A DNA stretch of 64,000 bases, from assembly GCF_000005505.3 (NCBI RefSeq), contig NC_016131.3:25659001-25723000 (forward strand). Reading direction: 5' to 3'. Below, one piece after another: positions 11,031 through 22,289 of the stretch. Under the pieces are notes generated by a model. That model ran no database searches, was not told the DNA's origin, and worked only from the letters and a program-made list of their open reading frames with translations. This DNA comes from Brachypodium distachyon (lineage: Eukaryota > Streptophyta > Magnoliopsida > Poales > Poaceae). The translations under genes and the position numbers were made by a program. Position 1 is the first letter of the stretch. Each line of letters starts with the position of its first letter.

Positions 11031-11872
11031 TGTCGGGGGGATGACCCCGGGTAGGGTCACGTCGACACAACTCTAGCCGAGTTAACAGAGACAGTTCTAA
11101 CCGAGATAACGGAGGTTAGGCCGGCTTAGATAAACATGCCGGCATCTCCGAGTGTGACTAACGCTAAGTCGGCTAAACCGGCATGCCCAGTGTATGCCGG
11201 CACGACTGTTATATTTCGTAAAGCTTTCAGGATCAAGATGACTACGGGAACCCCGGTAGGAGCCGGGATCCCTCAACGGTCTTATCCTGACCAAGCGGTG
11301 CGGAGTAAAGCGAAGCCATCATCACCCCGGAAAAGCGGTCAGCGCCTGCACCACGGTGTCAGGTGACCACGCGCTGGAAGCACCGAAAGGAGATTCCCTG
11401 ACGAGGCCGGCAGAGGATAGCTGTACCTGCTGCCGGCAGACAGTAAAAGTAAAGTTGTCTTGTCCCCCATAGTACTACCCAGGAGCAACGTCGCGTGCCT
11501 GGCGGGGCCCGTAGATAGCAACGTCGGACTCGACCCACATGGCAGTGTACCATGTGGCGCCTATAAATAGACCTCTACCCCCGCGATAAGAGGGGGCTTA
11601 GCAGTTCTAGGGTTTTCTTTCCCTTCTTCTTCTTTTTCCCCAAGAATACAGCTCAAGGAGCGCCATTCTAGAGCTGCTCTATCTCGGCTAATACAGCAAG
11701 GCAGGAGTAGGAGTCTTACCTCGGCAAGAGGGCTCCGAACCTGGGTAGATCTGGGTGTTCTTGCATGTTTTGTGCGTGTTCTTCTTCACGTCCTCCCTCC
11801 TCCGGATCCACCATCGTCCATCGGCCCCAAGTTAAGCCATCTTATGGCATCTGCCATGACACCACCACGACA
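11031..11872 (+). repeat. 3' LTR of the gypsy element (842 bp)
   Basis: Starts TGTCGGGGGG directly after the polypurine tract and ends CCACGACA, so the ends TGTCG and CGACA are inverted copies. It has one TATAAATA box at 11562-11569 with R-U5-like sequence behind it. The right end is followed by a run of C. Without the 5' LTR the boundary rests on the terminal inverted repeat. Confidence 0.75.
11562..11569 (+). promoter_or_regulatory. TATA box of the gypsy LTR
   Basis: TATAAATA about 530 bases into the LTR, leaving about 300 bases for R and U5. This is the expected place for the LTR promoter and points toward the CCCH gene 1.3 kb downstream. Confidence 0.5.
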
Positions 11873-12852
11873 CCCCCCCCCCCCCCACAACACCCGCTTC
11901 ACCCTCTCGTCCTTCTTGCCACGCTAGGTTCGCCAACTTGTTCGATGGCGGCTCCATGTTGCTCCTACGTCTTCAACTCCGGCCGGTCTTCACCGACGGC
12001 GCCCCTCCACCTACAAAGGCGGCTCGTCTTCAACCACGGGAAGGCAACAGTCGGCCCATCAACAAACACCGGAGTCGAGGCAAGTTGCCAAAATAGATGG
12101 CTGGATTCCTAATACGACACACGAAGGGCGAAACATGGATCTGGATCACGGATATGAGGTTCTACTGAGAGAGGAGGATTACGGATGCAGCCCGCCTCTC
12201 CACACACCACCATAACACCAGGTGGACTCCATCGCCATGCGGTCCACTACATCCCATGGGAAGTCATCGTTTCACGCCGTTTTTCTACACCCGGATGCCT
12301 ACTGCTAACCGGTTCGCGCCCGTTCATCCCACATCCTCGCGGGCCATGATTCGACGCGGTTCCCGCCGCACACAAAGGTAAGTAAACATAGACCAATTAG
12401 ACAAAAGAAAACAAAAGAAATATGGTTTCTCTAATCTCTACAGAGAGAGAGGGGGAAAGAATTGTGTTTTCTGTTTAATCTTTTTTCTTTGAGAGAGGAG
12501 TGTTTTCTGTTTACTCTTGTCCTGCCGTGCCGTGCCGGCCGAGCCTACTTTCACAGGGCCGCACCGAGAAGGGAAAAGAGAAAGAAGTCCTTCACCACGA
12601 TCAGATCCAATCTCATCAAAGCAGATTGTGCGCCGCGCAGCGCACAAGCCCAACAGGGCCGGCCACGGCCATCATCAATTCATACAGCTGCCCTTTTGCC
12701 GGCCGTGGGCAAAGCAAAACAAGCAAGCAAAGCAATCCCCGATTCCAAATTTCCAGCCCCAATTCCAATTCCAATTCCCCCAATCCCCAACATCGCGCAA
12801 ACCCTAGAACTCCACCCGCCGCCGCCGCAGTTCTGCAAATTCGCGTGGGTGC
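11873..12852. other. spacer and probable 5' UTR/promoter of the CCCH zinc-finger gene
   Basis: Begins with a C-rich run, then GC-rich sequence without a convincing gene. A CT/GA stretch occurs near 12440-12500. AAACCCTAG at 12799-12807, about 50 bases before the ATG, is a telo-box-like motif common near starts of plant growth-related genes. The open frames at 12462-13064 and 12500-13618 run into the real gene in other frames and look like compositional artefacts. Confidence 0.5.
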
Positions 12853-15800
12853 ATGGATCCGCCCCCGCCCTACGACCACCACCACCATCGCCGCCACGGC
12901 GGTGGTGGCCACCACTACGTCGACCAGCAGCACCACCACTTCGCGGGGGGAAGCAGCATCAGCGGCGGCGCGACCGTGCGGTCCAGGCACGAGTACGGCT
13001 CCTACGAGCCCCTCCCGCCGGCGCCGTACGGCCATCTCCACCACCACCACCACCACCACCATAACCCTCCACGGCATCAGCAGCACCAGCAGCAGTTGCC
13101 CCCGCCTCCTCCGCTCCCGCCGCCGCCGTCGCAGCAGCCGCACCGCTACGACGGGCCCAGCTACGCGCCGCCGCTCCCCGCGCCTCCTCCCGAGCCCTAC
13201 TCCACGCCTCCTCCCCCGCCGCCGCCGCCGCAGTACTCCACGCCTCCTCCTCCGCCGCCAACGTACCACAGCCCCGCTCCCCACCACCACTACCACCACG
13301 CCCACCAGCGGCACGGCGACGAGGAGATCCGCCGCGCTGCGGGTCACCACCACCACCACAACCCACAGCACCAGCATCACCACCATCACCAGCAGCAGCA
13401 GCTCCAGTGGGAGGAGGCTGAGGACGACAGGCGCAGATATGCCCCCACCCACCAGCTCCGGATGTCGCCGCCCGGCCCGCGGAAGAGGCAGCGGTGCGCC
13501 TTACATGATGGGGGCGGTGGTGACGTCGAGAGCACCTCAAGCTCTGGCCCGCCCCCTTCCCGGTATCTCAGGCAGCAGCCCCATCCCAACTATGCACCAC
13601 AGGTTGACAGTTTTGTAGATAGGTCCCCCGCGCATCTGGGTTACAGCCACGAGAGCTACTCGACCCACAGCGACGGCAGGAAGGTACAGATGCCTTTGCA
13701 GACGACACTATCTGGCTCTCCACGTGCCACAATTGTGGCGCACCCGAGGCGCACCCCGCAGAAGGTCGCCCCTAGGAGACTTTCTGTGTGGCAGCGGATA
13801 GAGGAGAGCCCTGCTGCTTCTACGCGGCAGCTGCCAAAGGACACACATATTTCGCCACGCAAGTCAAACAATACTGGGTCTGCTTCGAAGGAATTGGCCA
13901 GCGTGATTTCTGTGGACTGTAAGGCGAAGAGTGCTGGTAGCAACGATGGTAATAGCAGTAAAGGAGTGAAGAAGGATGCTGGAAAGAAGATTGGGAAGGT
14001 GTTGGCCTCTGTTCTTGTGAAGCCTTCACCAGAGTCCAAGGAAAAAAGAGAGGCTGTTAAAAAGATCTCTGAGAAGCATGATAATGTTCAGAAGAGTGTG
14101 GCAGGTTCGACTAGCAAAGATTTGGGCCTGGCTGCTCAGCCTGTGACTGGCGTGAAGAAAGTGAAGAAGATAGTTATCAAAAAGATCGTTAGGAAGATTG
14201 GAGGCAAAGATCAACAAATTAGTAGCTCAATCGTCTCAGGAAATAGGAATAGTATTGATAATGCAAACACTTGCGAGAAAGAAGAGGGTGAGATCATAAT
14301 GTCATCGGCTGAAAAGGATATTGTCTCTGTTCACAATTCGGTTAGCACCAGTGATACAGATGGAGCTGGCAATGGTGCGGCTGTCCAAACGGATGAAAAT
14401 AATAATGTGACAAATCCACGTAAAAGGAAAATTGCTTCAACTATCGAGTCCGTTGCAGTTTCTAATCCAGCAGGTGTTAGTGTGAGTGAGCATCCTGGAA
14501 ATGAAGACGACAGAAGGTCCATGGGACCAGCTGATTATAATGCTGCTTCGGCTGGTAATACACGTAGGACTGAACATCCTGGGAAAGATGATAGGAGCTC
14601 CATGGATTCGGCTGCTAGGAATTCAGCCTTTTTGTTTAAGAATGATAATTATCAGGAGGAGGAGGAGGAGGGTGAAATCTTGTCTCTTTCTGGTGAAATG
14701 AATGTTGCAGTTGCTAGTAATCCCGTGGGAACATCTGATCAGTGTAAAGATTCTAGCATGGGAGAGAGCAAAGTCTGTAAGGGTGTGAGTGAGAAAAACA
14801 ATACATGCATGGATGGTGTTATAGTAAATCATGACACGCCAGAAGTTTGTGGAAGCAAGGATACCAGGAGGGAAGGCAACGGCATCTTGATTGGAACAAA
14901 TAAAGAGGATGTTCTCCGTGTAAGCAATTTCATTGCAGGACCTAGTACAACAGAGGTTACTAACTGTGAGAGAGAGGGTGCTCAGAAAAATGAGGATATG
15001 ATTCTGACTGGATCAGTTGGAAAGAGTGTTCCTTGTTTAGATGAGACTCTGGGAACTCCTGGGGCAATAGAAGTCGATGCGAGTCAGGATGCTCGTGAGG
15101 AAGAAGGTAACATGCTGACTCATCCATGTCAAAAGGGTTTTGTGTATGTTAACTCTAGGGGAACTCTTCATACTACTGAATTCAGCGCCAGTGAGAATAT
15201 CCAGGATAAAGAAGGTAGAATGCCCATGGTATCAAGTGAAGGTAATGTTTCTGTGACACATCATGTGAAGGTTTCTTATACAAGGGAACTTAGTTTGAAT
15301 AAGGATACAAGGAAGAAAGAGAGTCAATTCCCCATTGACTCGTGTCAAACTAGCACTTTAGAAATAATGCACCACTTGGAAGCTCCTAGTACAACAGAAG
15401 CTATTATGAGCAAGATTGTTGGGGAGGAAGTGGGTATGAGCCCCACAGGGTCAAATGATAGACATCCTGGCACTAGTAACTCTACGAGTACTCTAGAATT
15501 CAATTTAGCTGACAGAACCAAGGATAGCCACATGGAAGATCTCGATGACGAAACTGCTTTAAATGAAACAGATGCTCCCCGGCAAGTTGAGGGTAGAGAT
15601 TTCTTTAATCTGCCATCTTCCAGAAATATTGGAAGCACAAATGTGCCATCATTGAATGACGATCCTATGGAGGATTCAACCAGTGATATTATTTTGAATA
15701 ATGGTGTAGAAAGGGGCGCTACAACTCAGGTTGCAGAACTGATAAATCTTCATAGAGGCCATCTGTCTCCTGAGATTGATTTTGTCTTGGCACATTCCTG

Positions 15801-18800
15801 CGAATCTTCATCTGTCTCTGGTAACAGCGAGCAGTCCGTTCCTACAGCTTTGACACTTGGCAGTAATTTCTATTTCAGTACCACAGAAAGTGAGGGACAG
15901 CCTGAGGAAAACCATGAGCTGTTGAATGGTCAACAAGGATTAGATGTTGCCACAGTGACAGAATTTGACAGTCTTGTAACACGAAAAGTTGTAGCTGATG
16001 ACGACTTAATGGGTGCAGGCGTTCAAAACTGGCTGACTTTACCACCGACAGTAAACAACATTGCAATAGCTGGGAAACTTCTGGCTAATGATGCTACTGT
16101 TACAAAGGATAGGATAGGTTTAGATCAGAGCGTGGATGACGCCACCCTCGTTAGTCAGGATCATGATATTACACAAGATATGTACCATTGTGGAAGTATG
16201 GATGCTTTCTCTAGTCAGGTTAACAGCATTAGGCTATCTGGCAGCGATATGCCTCAGTCAGACCCATTGACACCCAAAGTGATCAGTGAGGATGTTGATA
16301 ATGATGATGGGATAGTACTCTCGGGTTTGCACTCTGTTAGTTCAATAAATGTTTTAGATCAATCTGGTCATACAATGGTGGATGTCCCTACTGTTAATCC
16401 TATTGACACTGCTCTCGGAGCTTTAGAATCTACTGATGTGATGGATGCAGAACTAGTTTCTCCTCAGGTATCTGTTGAGCCAGATCATACCTATGACAGT
16501 AATACTGAGGGTCCTGTCGTTGACTCAAGCACAAATCAGGATTCATTATCTTCTTGGATTGGATCCATTGTTTCAGAAGCTAAAAAGGACCATCAACCAT
16601 GCAAATCTACTCTACCTTCTATTAGTTTTCCTGACAAGATACTTGCATCAGAGGAGGATAGCAGGAGAGCAGTATTGGACTCAGTTGCAAAATCTGTTGT
16701 AAAATCTCCTCAGACAAATGTTACAAGCTCTTTGCCTCCCAAGGTAGTACCTAAACAGGTGAATATACCCAGCTTATCCCGAGAGCCTCCTCGCTCAAGT
16801 CAAAATGCAAGGCACAAGACATGGCATCGTGGTGACATGGCATCTTCTGCGTCTTCGCATGGTTCACAGCCTTCAGGATTACCCCCTAAACAACCACCGA
16901 GGAGGAATGGAAAAATTCAAAACTCTTACATACGCAAGGGTAACGCCCTTATTAGGAATCCAGCAACGGGAAGTGTTCCTGCTTCCTCTTCTAATCCAGA
17001 TACTCAGAATAAGTTGAATAAGCCTGTGATGAGGAGAAGCATGAACTTTGTCAGGAAAGTTGATTCAAATGATTCCATGGCACGTTCTAACTTTTCAGTT
17101 GAAAGACCAAAGACTCCTCCTTTACCACTTCACGCCAAATTCATCAATCCTACCATGAACCTTCCAGAGCAGTCACCTCAAACTTTGCACAAGCAGCACA
17201 GTCCTGAAACCGAAAAAGAAGAGTCTGTTGGTAAGTTATACTCAGGTGTTGATTTCCCAAGCATCAAAAGTGCACAAAAATCTGAACCCTCAGATACTAG
17301 TAAAGTGGTTTATGTTAGACCCAAATCAAATCAACTGGTTGCTGCTCAAAGGCAGGACGCTGATGACTCGATTAACAGTGCCATGGATAAGGTTCTATCA
17401 CTGCAGCCACACACAAGCTCTGATTTCTATTTGAAGAATAGGAAAAATCAGATTATTTTGAGTTCCTCTTCCCTTGATGGTCAAAGCACAAAAGAAATAA
17501 CAACTGCTAAGAACTCAAATTCAGGTGAGAACAAAGGTGTACATATTGCATCCTCCAACAATAGTATCACTGTGTTCAAGGACATACCACGTAAAGGTAA
17601 TCTATTGTTTTTAATCTAAATATTTCCATTTCGTTACCAGCACAACATAGTATAATGTCCTCATATTTTGTTCTTTGAATTACAACAACCTGAACCTTGT
17701 CAACCAAAATCAAAGAGTGAGGCATGAGCAGTTGAGCACTATTCATAAGCTCCTTAACTGGCACCCTTACATTTTGCTTATTGATTTTATTTTATGTAGC
17801 CTGCATCTTACACTACAGCCTCATACTTCGTGATGCTAATTCCTTGAACTATCATTGCGCAAACTTTCCTAAATGCAGCTCTTCAGACAACAAATAATAT
17901 GGGGAGTTTCTCTCATGTGTGGACACTCAACGGGCAACAACCGCAGAGGAAAGTGTCCGTGGCAACTGGTTATATGAAGGCATCCCGACGTATACTTCCA
18001 TGGAAAAGAAAAATATACTACAAGAATTTTAGAAGCAGTCACCCTCAGAATGTGAGCTCCTTGCGGCTAGTCAGGTAATATTTAGTAGACTGGGCTGGTT
18101 GTTTTTTCTTTTCCTATTGAACCATTTCATTTGGTTTGTTTATACCAAGTTTTTGTCCTTATTGTTTAACAGAAGATTATTGCAAGCAAAGAAGAGAGAT
18201 ATGGTTTATACCGTCTCAACTGATGGATTCACTATACGGAAATCTCCCGTATTAAGTGTTGGTGGATCAAGTTTGAAATGGTCACGATCCCTTGAGAAGC
18301 GTTCTCAAAAGGTTAATGAGGTAGCTTCATCGATATTCTTCTTTCCTAATTTTTTATACTAAGTGATCAATGCAGCGTCAATTCGGTTGTATTCATTATA
18401 ATGGTGATGGGAAGTCCACGAGAGGTATTTGAGAGATGCTTTCTTTTATGTTACTGGTGCAGCTCTTATTGTCTCTTAGAAGTTTCTGACTAAGTTTGTT
18501 GGCTATCCTCTAAAAAAATGCTGATTCTTGCCTATATTGTGCTGACTATACTTGACATGACTGCCATGACAGTCATGAGAGCAGCTATGCAACCAACTTC
18601 TGAAAAATGCGATTTCACTATCTAAATCTGAAGACCACATTATTGTGTCCTGTGCATGCATGGTGCATTTCATTTACATGACCAATCAAAACAATGTTGC
18701 CACCTGGATTGCAGGAAGCTACACGTGCAGTTTCTGACGTTCAAAGAATGAGGAGAGAAAAGTGGAAGCAGCTTACTGAAAGAAGTGGTAATTTGTTGAC

Positions 18801-21210
18801 TTGTAAATATTTATACCCATATTTATATGGTTCAGTGCTTTTTTGCTGCTACCGGAGAATTTCTGTACTGCTAAAATATATTCCTCTGAGATACATAAGT
18901 TTGGCTGCTTCTTAATTGGTTTATAGTATAATAACTACCATGCTCCGCCATATTACAAGACTGCCCTCTCAGTTACTGTTTTAGTATAATAACTTTCACG
19001 CTCCGCCATATTACTCATAATCCCGTGTTCTCCACCCACTTTGTCTATTTTACCATCTACCATTTGTCTAGCGAACTTCTATCTGCTTTCGATAGCTTTT
19101 CTGTACAGGATTATAAAATAAGTTTGTTGCATCACAGTTAGAAACCACAAACTGAGCCTTGTCGAATGAACATTTTTGCTGCGCTTGTGCTTATTTAGTT
19201 AAAGTATGACTTGGTAGTGATTCCATTTCAAAGTGCAGTGCAAAGATTATAAGAACCTCGTTAATTATTACATTCATCAGTGCTTACAGTTGGTGTATTA
19301 CATTTATCAGTGTGTCCAGTTGGTGTACCTTACGCTTAACATATTACCTTGAATTCACTTGGTTAGTATTTTTTTTTTCTCTTCATGCTTGTCAAAATTT
19401 GCAGATCAATATTCTGTATCTGTCGACGGCAATAAATTAATGAACAACAATCAAGCATCTTCAGATTTGAGGAGGTCTTCAACTTGCAACGAGTATGTAT
19501 TGATTATGCTGTTGCTTTCATTGTGCCATCTTATCAGCAGTTATTTGCATTCTTGATCTTTGAACTTGACTCATTCTCTGCATGTCTTATTTTGGAACAG
19601 ATATGTGCGTGTTAGCAAAGGTAACCAACTGGTTAGGAACCCAAAGAAAGTGATCCGCATGCTAGCAAATGAGAAAGTTCGATGGAGTTTGCACACTGTT
19701 AGATCACGACGCCTGCCAAAGAAACCACAGTACTGTCAATTCTTCACTCGGTTTGGCGAGTGTAAGAAACCTGAAGGCCAGTGTCGTTATATTCATGACC
19801 GTGCTAAAGTTACTATTTGCACCAAATTTCTTAAAGGTCTGTGTTCTGATACTAGCTGCAAACTGACTCACCAGGTAAGACATTCTCTCTTGATTCTTCT
19901 GCTTATCCTGCATTTGACATTTCTTTCATTGTAAGAGTCTGTTCTGCAGGTCCTTCCAGAACGAATGCAAGATTGTTCATATTTTCTGAGAGGTTATTCA
20001 TTTCATTCTCAGTGCATCATGTCTTACTCTCTTGTTTGCTGCAAGCTTCTTCTCGATTACATATATGTTTGGCATCTCACTGGCAGGTCTCTGCACCAAC
20101 ACAGCTTGTCCCTATAGGCATGTGAAAGTGAATTCTAATGCTCCTGCTTGTGAAGACTTCTTAAAGGGATATTGTGCAGATGGTGATGAGGTACTTGATG
20201 ATATTACTATAGCTCTATCGATCCTATCAAGTTTTGCCTTAAAAACACTTTAACCTTGACTTATAAAGTAAGTCAGATACATGCTTGTTCTGTTTTTTGT
20301 TATTACTATAGCTAGATGGAATTCTGTAACTTGGTCAGCATTAACATGTCAAAAAAGGTCAGAAGTGAAATTATACAAAATGTCCCTGTCATGCATATAA
20401 AACTATAATAAGTTAAGTAGGATGTTAACATGTTTTTTCTCTCGTCTATTGATCAACTACTTTTTAATGCAAAATTCATGGTAGATATAATTCACTGCAT
20501 GGGACCAGTAGCATATTTGCTGGAATCTGTGACATGTATATTTGTATTTGTGTCAACGTGGACTGTCCAGTTTTTTCTTAAGTGATGAACTGTCTATATA
20601 GGTATGTCTTCTACTCTTCTTTTTGGTTGAAACTTGTTTCTGCCAGATAAGCTTGCTCTGCACTTAGTTAATAAGCATGTTTTCATATTGCAATGGTTTA
20701 CAGCTTATGAACTTTTTGGGGCTTCCACAAACTTTTTTATGTTCTGAACCAAGATCACTAATCTTTTCATGGTCTTGAATTAATCTCTGTTACGAACAGT
20801 GTCGTAGAAAGCACACCTATGTATGCCCGGTCTTTGAGGCGACAGGAGAGTGCGCACAACAATCTAGTTGCAAACTTCATCATCCAAAGAAGCTAATCAA
20901 ATCCAAGAGAAGCAGACCAGACACCCCCCAAAACAGTAGTTGGGGACGATATTTTGACACCAACATTGGACATGACCGTGAGACAAGGAAAGCTTCGTCA
21001 GACCAAGACCACGTGCAGAAACTGCAGCATGTTTTCTCTGGTGGGGACTTTGTTGACTTCATCAGACTTGACTCTGACGGTGTGGCAGAGGATGGTGCAT
21101 CAGACGGTGTGCAGCTGATGGAACTGGACTCGGAGGATCTCAATGCGCAGGCTGATAGTATTGATGCGCTAATCAAGCCTCTTCGGATCATGAGAACAGC
21201 AAGAGTGTGA
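12853..21210 (+). CDS. CCCH-type zinc-finger protein, nine exons, ~2026 aa (plant C3H7 / ZC3H3-like)
   Basis: Exons: 12853-17596, 17879-18074, 18173-18320, 18715-18787, 19405-19492, 19601-19874, 19950-19992, 20087-20190, 20800-21210; all introns are GT-AG and the total (6081 nt) is in frame. Exon 1 alone encodes 1581 residues: a His/Pro-rich head (about 1-200), then long Ser/Thr/Glu-rich sequence without an obvious fold. Five CCCH fingers follow at about 1795-1815, 1823-1840, 1850-1867, 1877-1895 and 1899-1918 (for example CTKFLKGLCSDTSCKLTH). Five fingers in tandem match plant C3H7 and animal ZC3H3, which is linked to mRNA 3'-end processing and export; a nuclear RNA-binding role is inferred. 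The start is the first ATG of the long frame and directly precedes the His/Pro-rich head. Confidence 0.88.
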
Positions 21211-21418
21211 CACCTGATGGAATTGGGCTGGGGGAATTTCGACCTGTCGGTTGTGCAGATTGATACCCTTGACACACAAACTAAGCCGCTTTTGATCATG
21301 AGGACTAGAGTTTGACAGCTGATGTGATTGGACTAGGGATATTCCAAGTTTTGGACGTGCAGATTAATATTCTTCACAAGCAAATCAAGCCCCTTCGGAT
21401 CACAAGAGGAGTCTGGCA
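21115..21418 (+). repeat. degenerate ~100-bp tandem repeat spanning the CCCH gene stop codon
   Basis: CTGATG followed by a G-rich ATTGG/ACTGG string starts at 21115, 21214 and 21319. Each unit ends with a version of AAGCC.CTT.GGATCA.. and AGAGT. The first copy encodes the last ~30 residues of the protein including the TGA at 21208-21210; the other two lie in the 3' UTR. Confidence 0.75.
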
Positions 21419-22289
21419 AGTTTTTTGATTACCTCAGATATTGCTGTTAATACAAGCTGAGAGCTCACTGCACCTCTGTTTCAAGTCTATACATTACGTC
21501 AGGAAGCTCATGAGCTGACATATAGACAGGGAAAACAACATGTCCAGTTCATCTTTTCTGTCTTTTGTTACAGCCCATCACATTTTCGTTCGTCTTGTAC
21601 TTAGACAGGTTTTATGGTTTTGCGCAGAGAGTGAGAGCAACTTGCTGCATTACCCATGTAATGTAACTTCACCTAGAGTCGAATGTAAAAAACAATTATA
21701 TTACCTGTCCAGGGAGAAATCAAAATTATCTTGAGCTACTCGTTTATCTGTTTCTTGTAGTGGCACCGTATATATTCTAAGGGGGCGTTTGGCATAGCTA
21801 AGCTCTACTTTCCAGTTTCAGATCCATCTTCTCAACTGGACACACTTCACTGAGAATGCGGAGCTAGATGTTGGTTCTGGATTCCGAGATTGTGAGGATT
21901 TTATATAAAATGTAAGCATTCAGAAGAAGACGTCAAGGTCTATGGTTTTAGCACTGGTGGAGTATATTGTTGGTCAATCAGATTGTTATTTTTCACAGGT
22001 TTTCCTCCTGCAGACCTGCTACTTCACATCGGTGGACTTACTCTCAACGAACAGAGGTTGAAGCATCTGAGATATGCAACGAATTTATTCTTCAAATATA
22101 CAAGAGAGTCGCACATACGAAAATTAAGGCGACAGGACGGTTTGATGCTTATCAACAGCTGAAAATATCCATGCACAGAAAGGAAAAAAAATAGGAACTA
22201 TTGCGCTTTCAGAGTACAGTGCAAACCAAAAACTAACGAATTCCAGCACTGACGAATACACTTCATTTGGACAAACTATAGCCTGTAGC
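21419..22289. other. 3' UTR of the CCCH gene and spacer to TIC21
   Basis: AT-rich. The first ~300 bases probably hold the 3' UTR and poly(A) site of the CCCH gene; the last part would be the 3' UTR of TIC21, which converges from the right. No coding sequence or clear repeat is seen. Confidence 0.4.

Larger units (their letters stand above)
1..11872 (+). mobile_element. Ty3/gypsy LTR retrotransposon, Tat-like, 3' part (5' LTR outside window)
   Basis: The order of domains on the plus strand is gag, aspartic protease, reverse transcriptase, RNase H, zinc-binding integrase, then a long non-coding stretch carrying an antisense spliced gene, then a polypurine tract and one LTR. Integrase downstream of RNase H identifies Ty3/gypsy. 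An extra antisense gene between pol and the 3' LTR is known from the Tat lineage of plants (Tat, Grande, Retand, RIRE2 relatives). The copy is dead: every pol segment carries stops or frameshifts, many of them C-to-T changes. The 5' LTR and primer binding site lie left of the window, so neither target-site duplication nor LTR divergence can be read. Confidence 0.9.

Noticed and set aside
11868..11885. CCCCC as the target duplication of the gypsy element
   Set aside because: It is part of a long C run and the other side is outside the window.
12500..13618. 372-codon plus-strand frame and 200-278-codon frames on both strands over the start of the CCCH gene
   Set aside because: They come from CAC/GGC/CCG repeats read in other frames; the frame from 12853 continues for 4.7 kb and splices to the zinc fingers.
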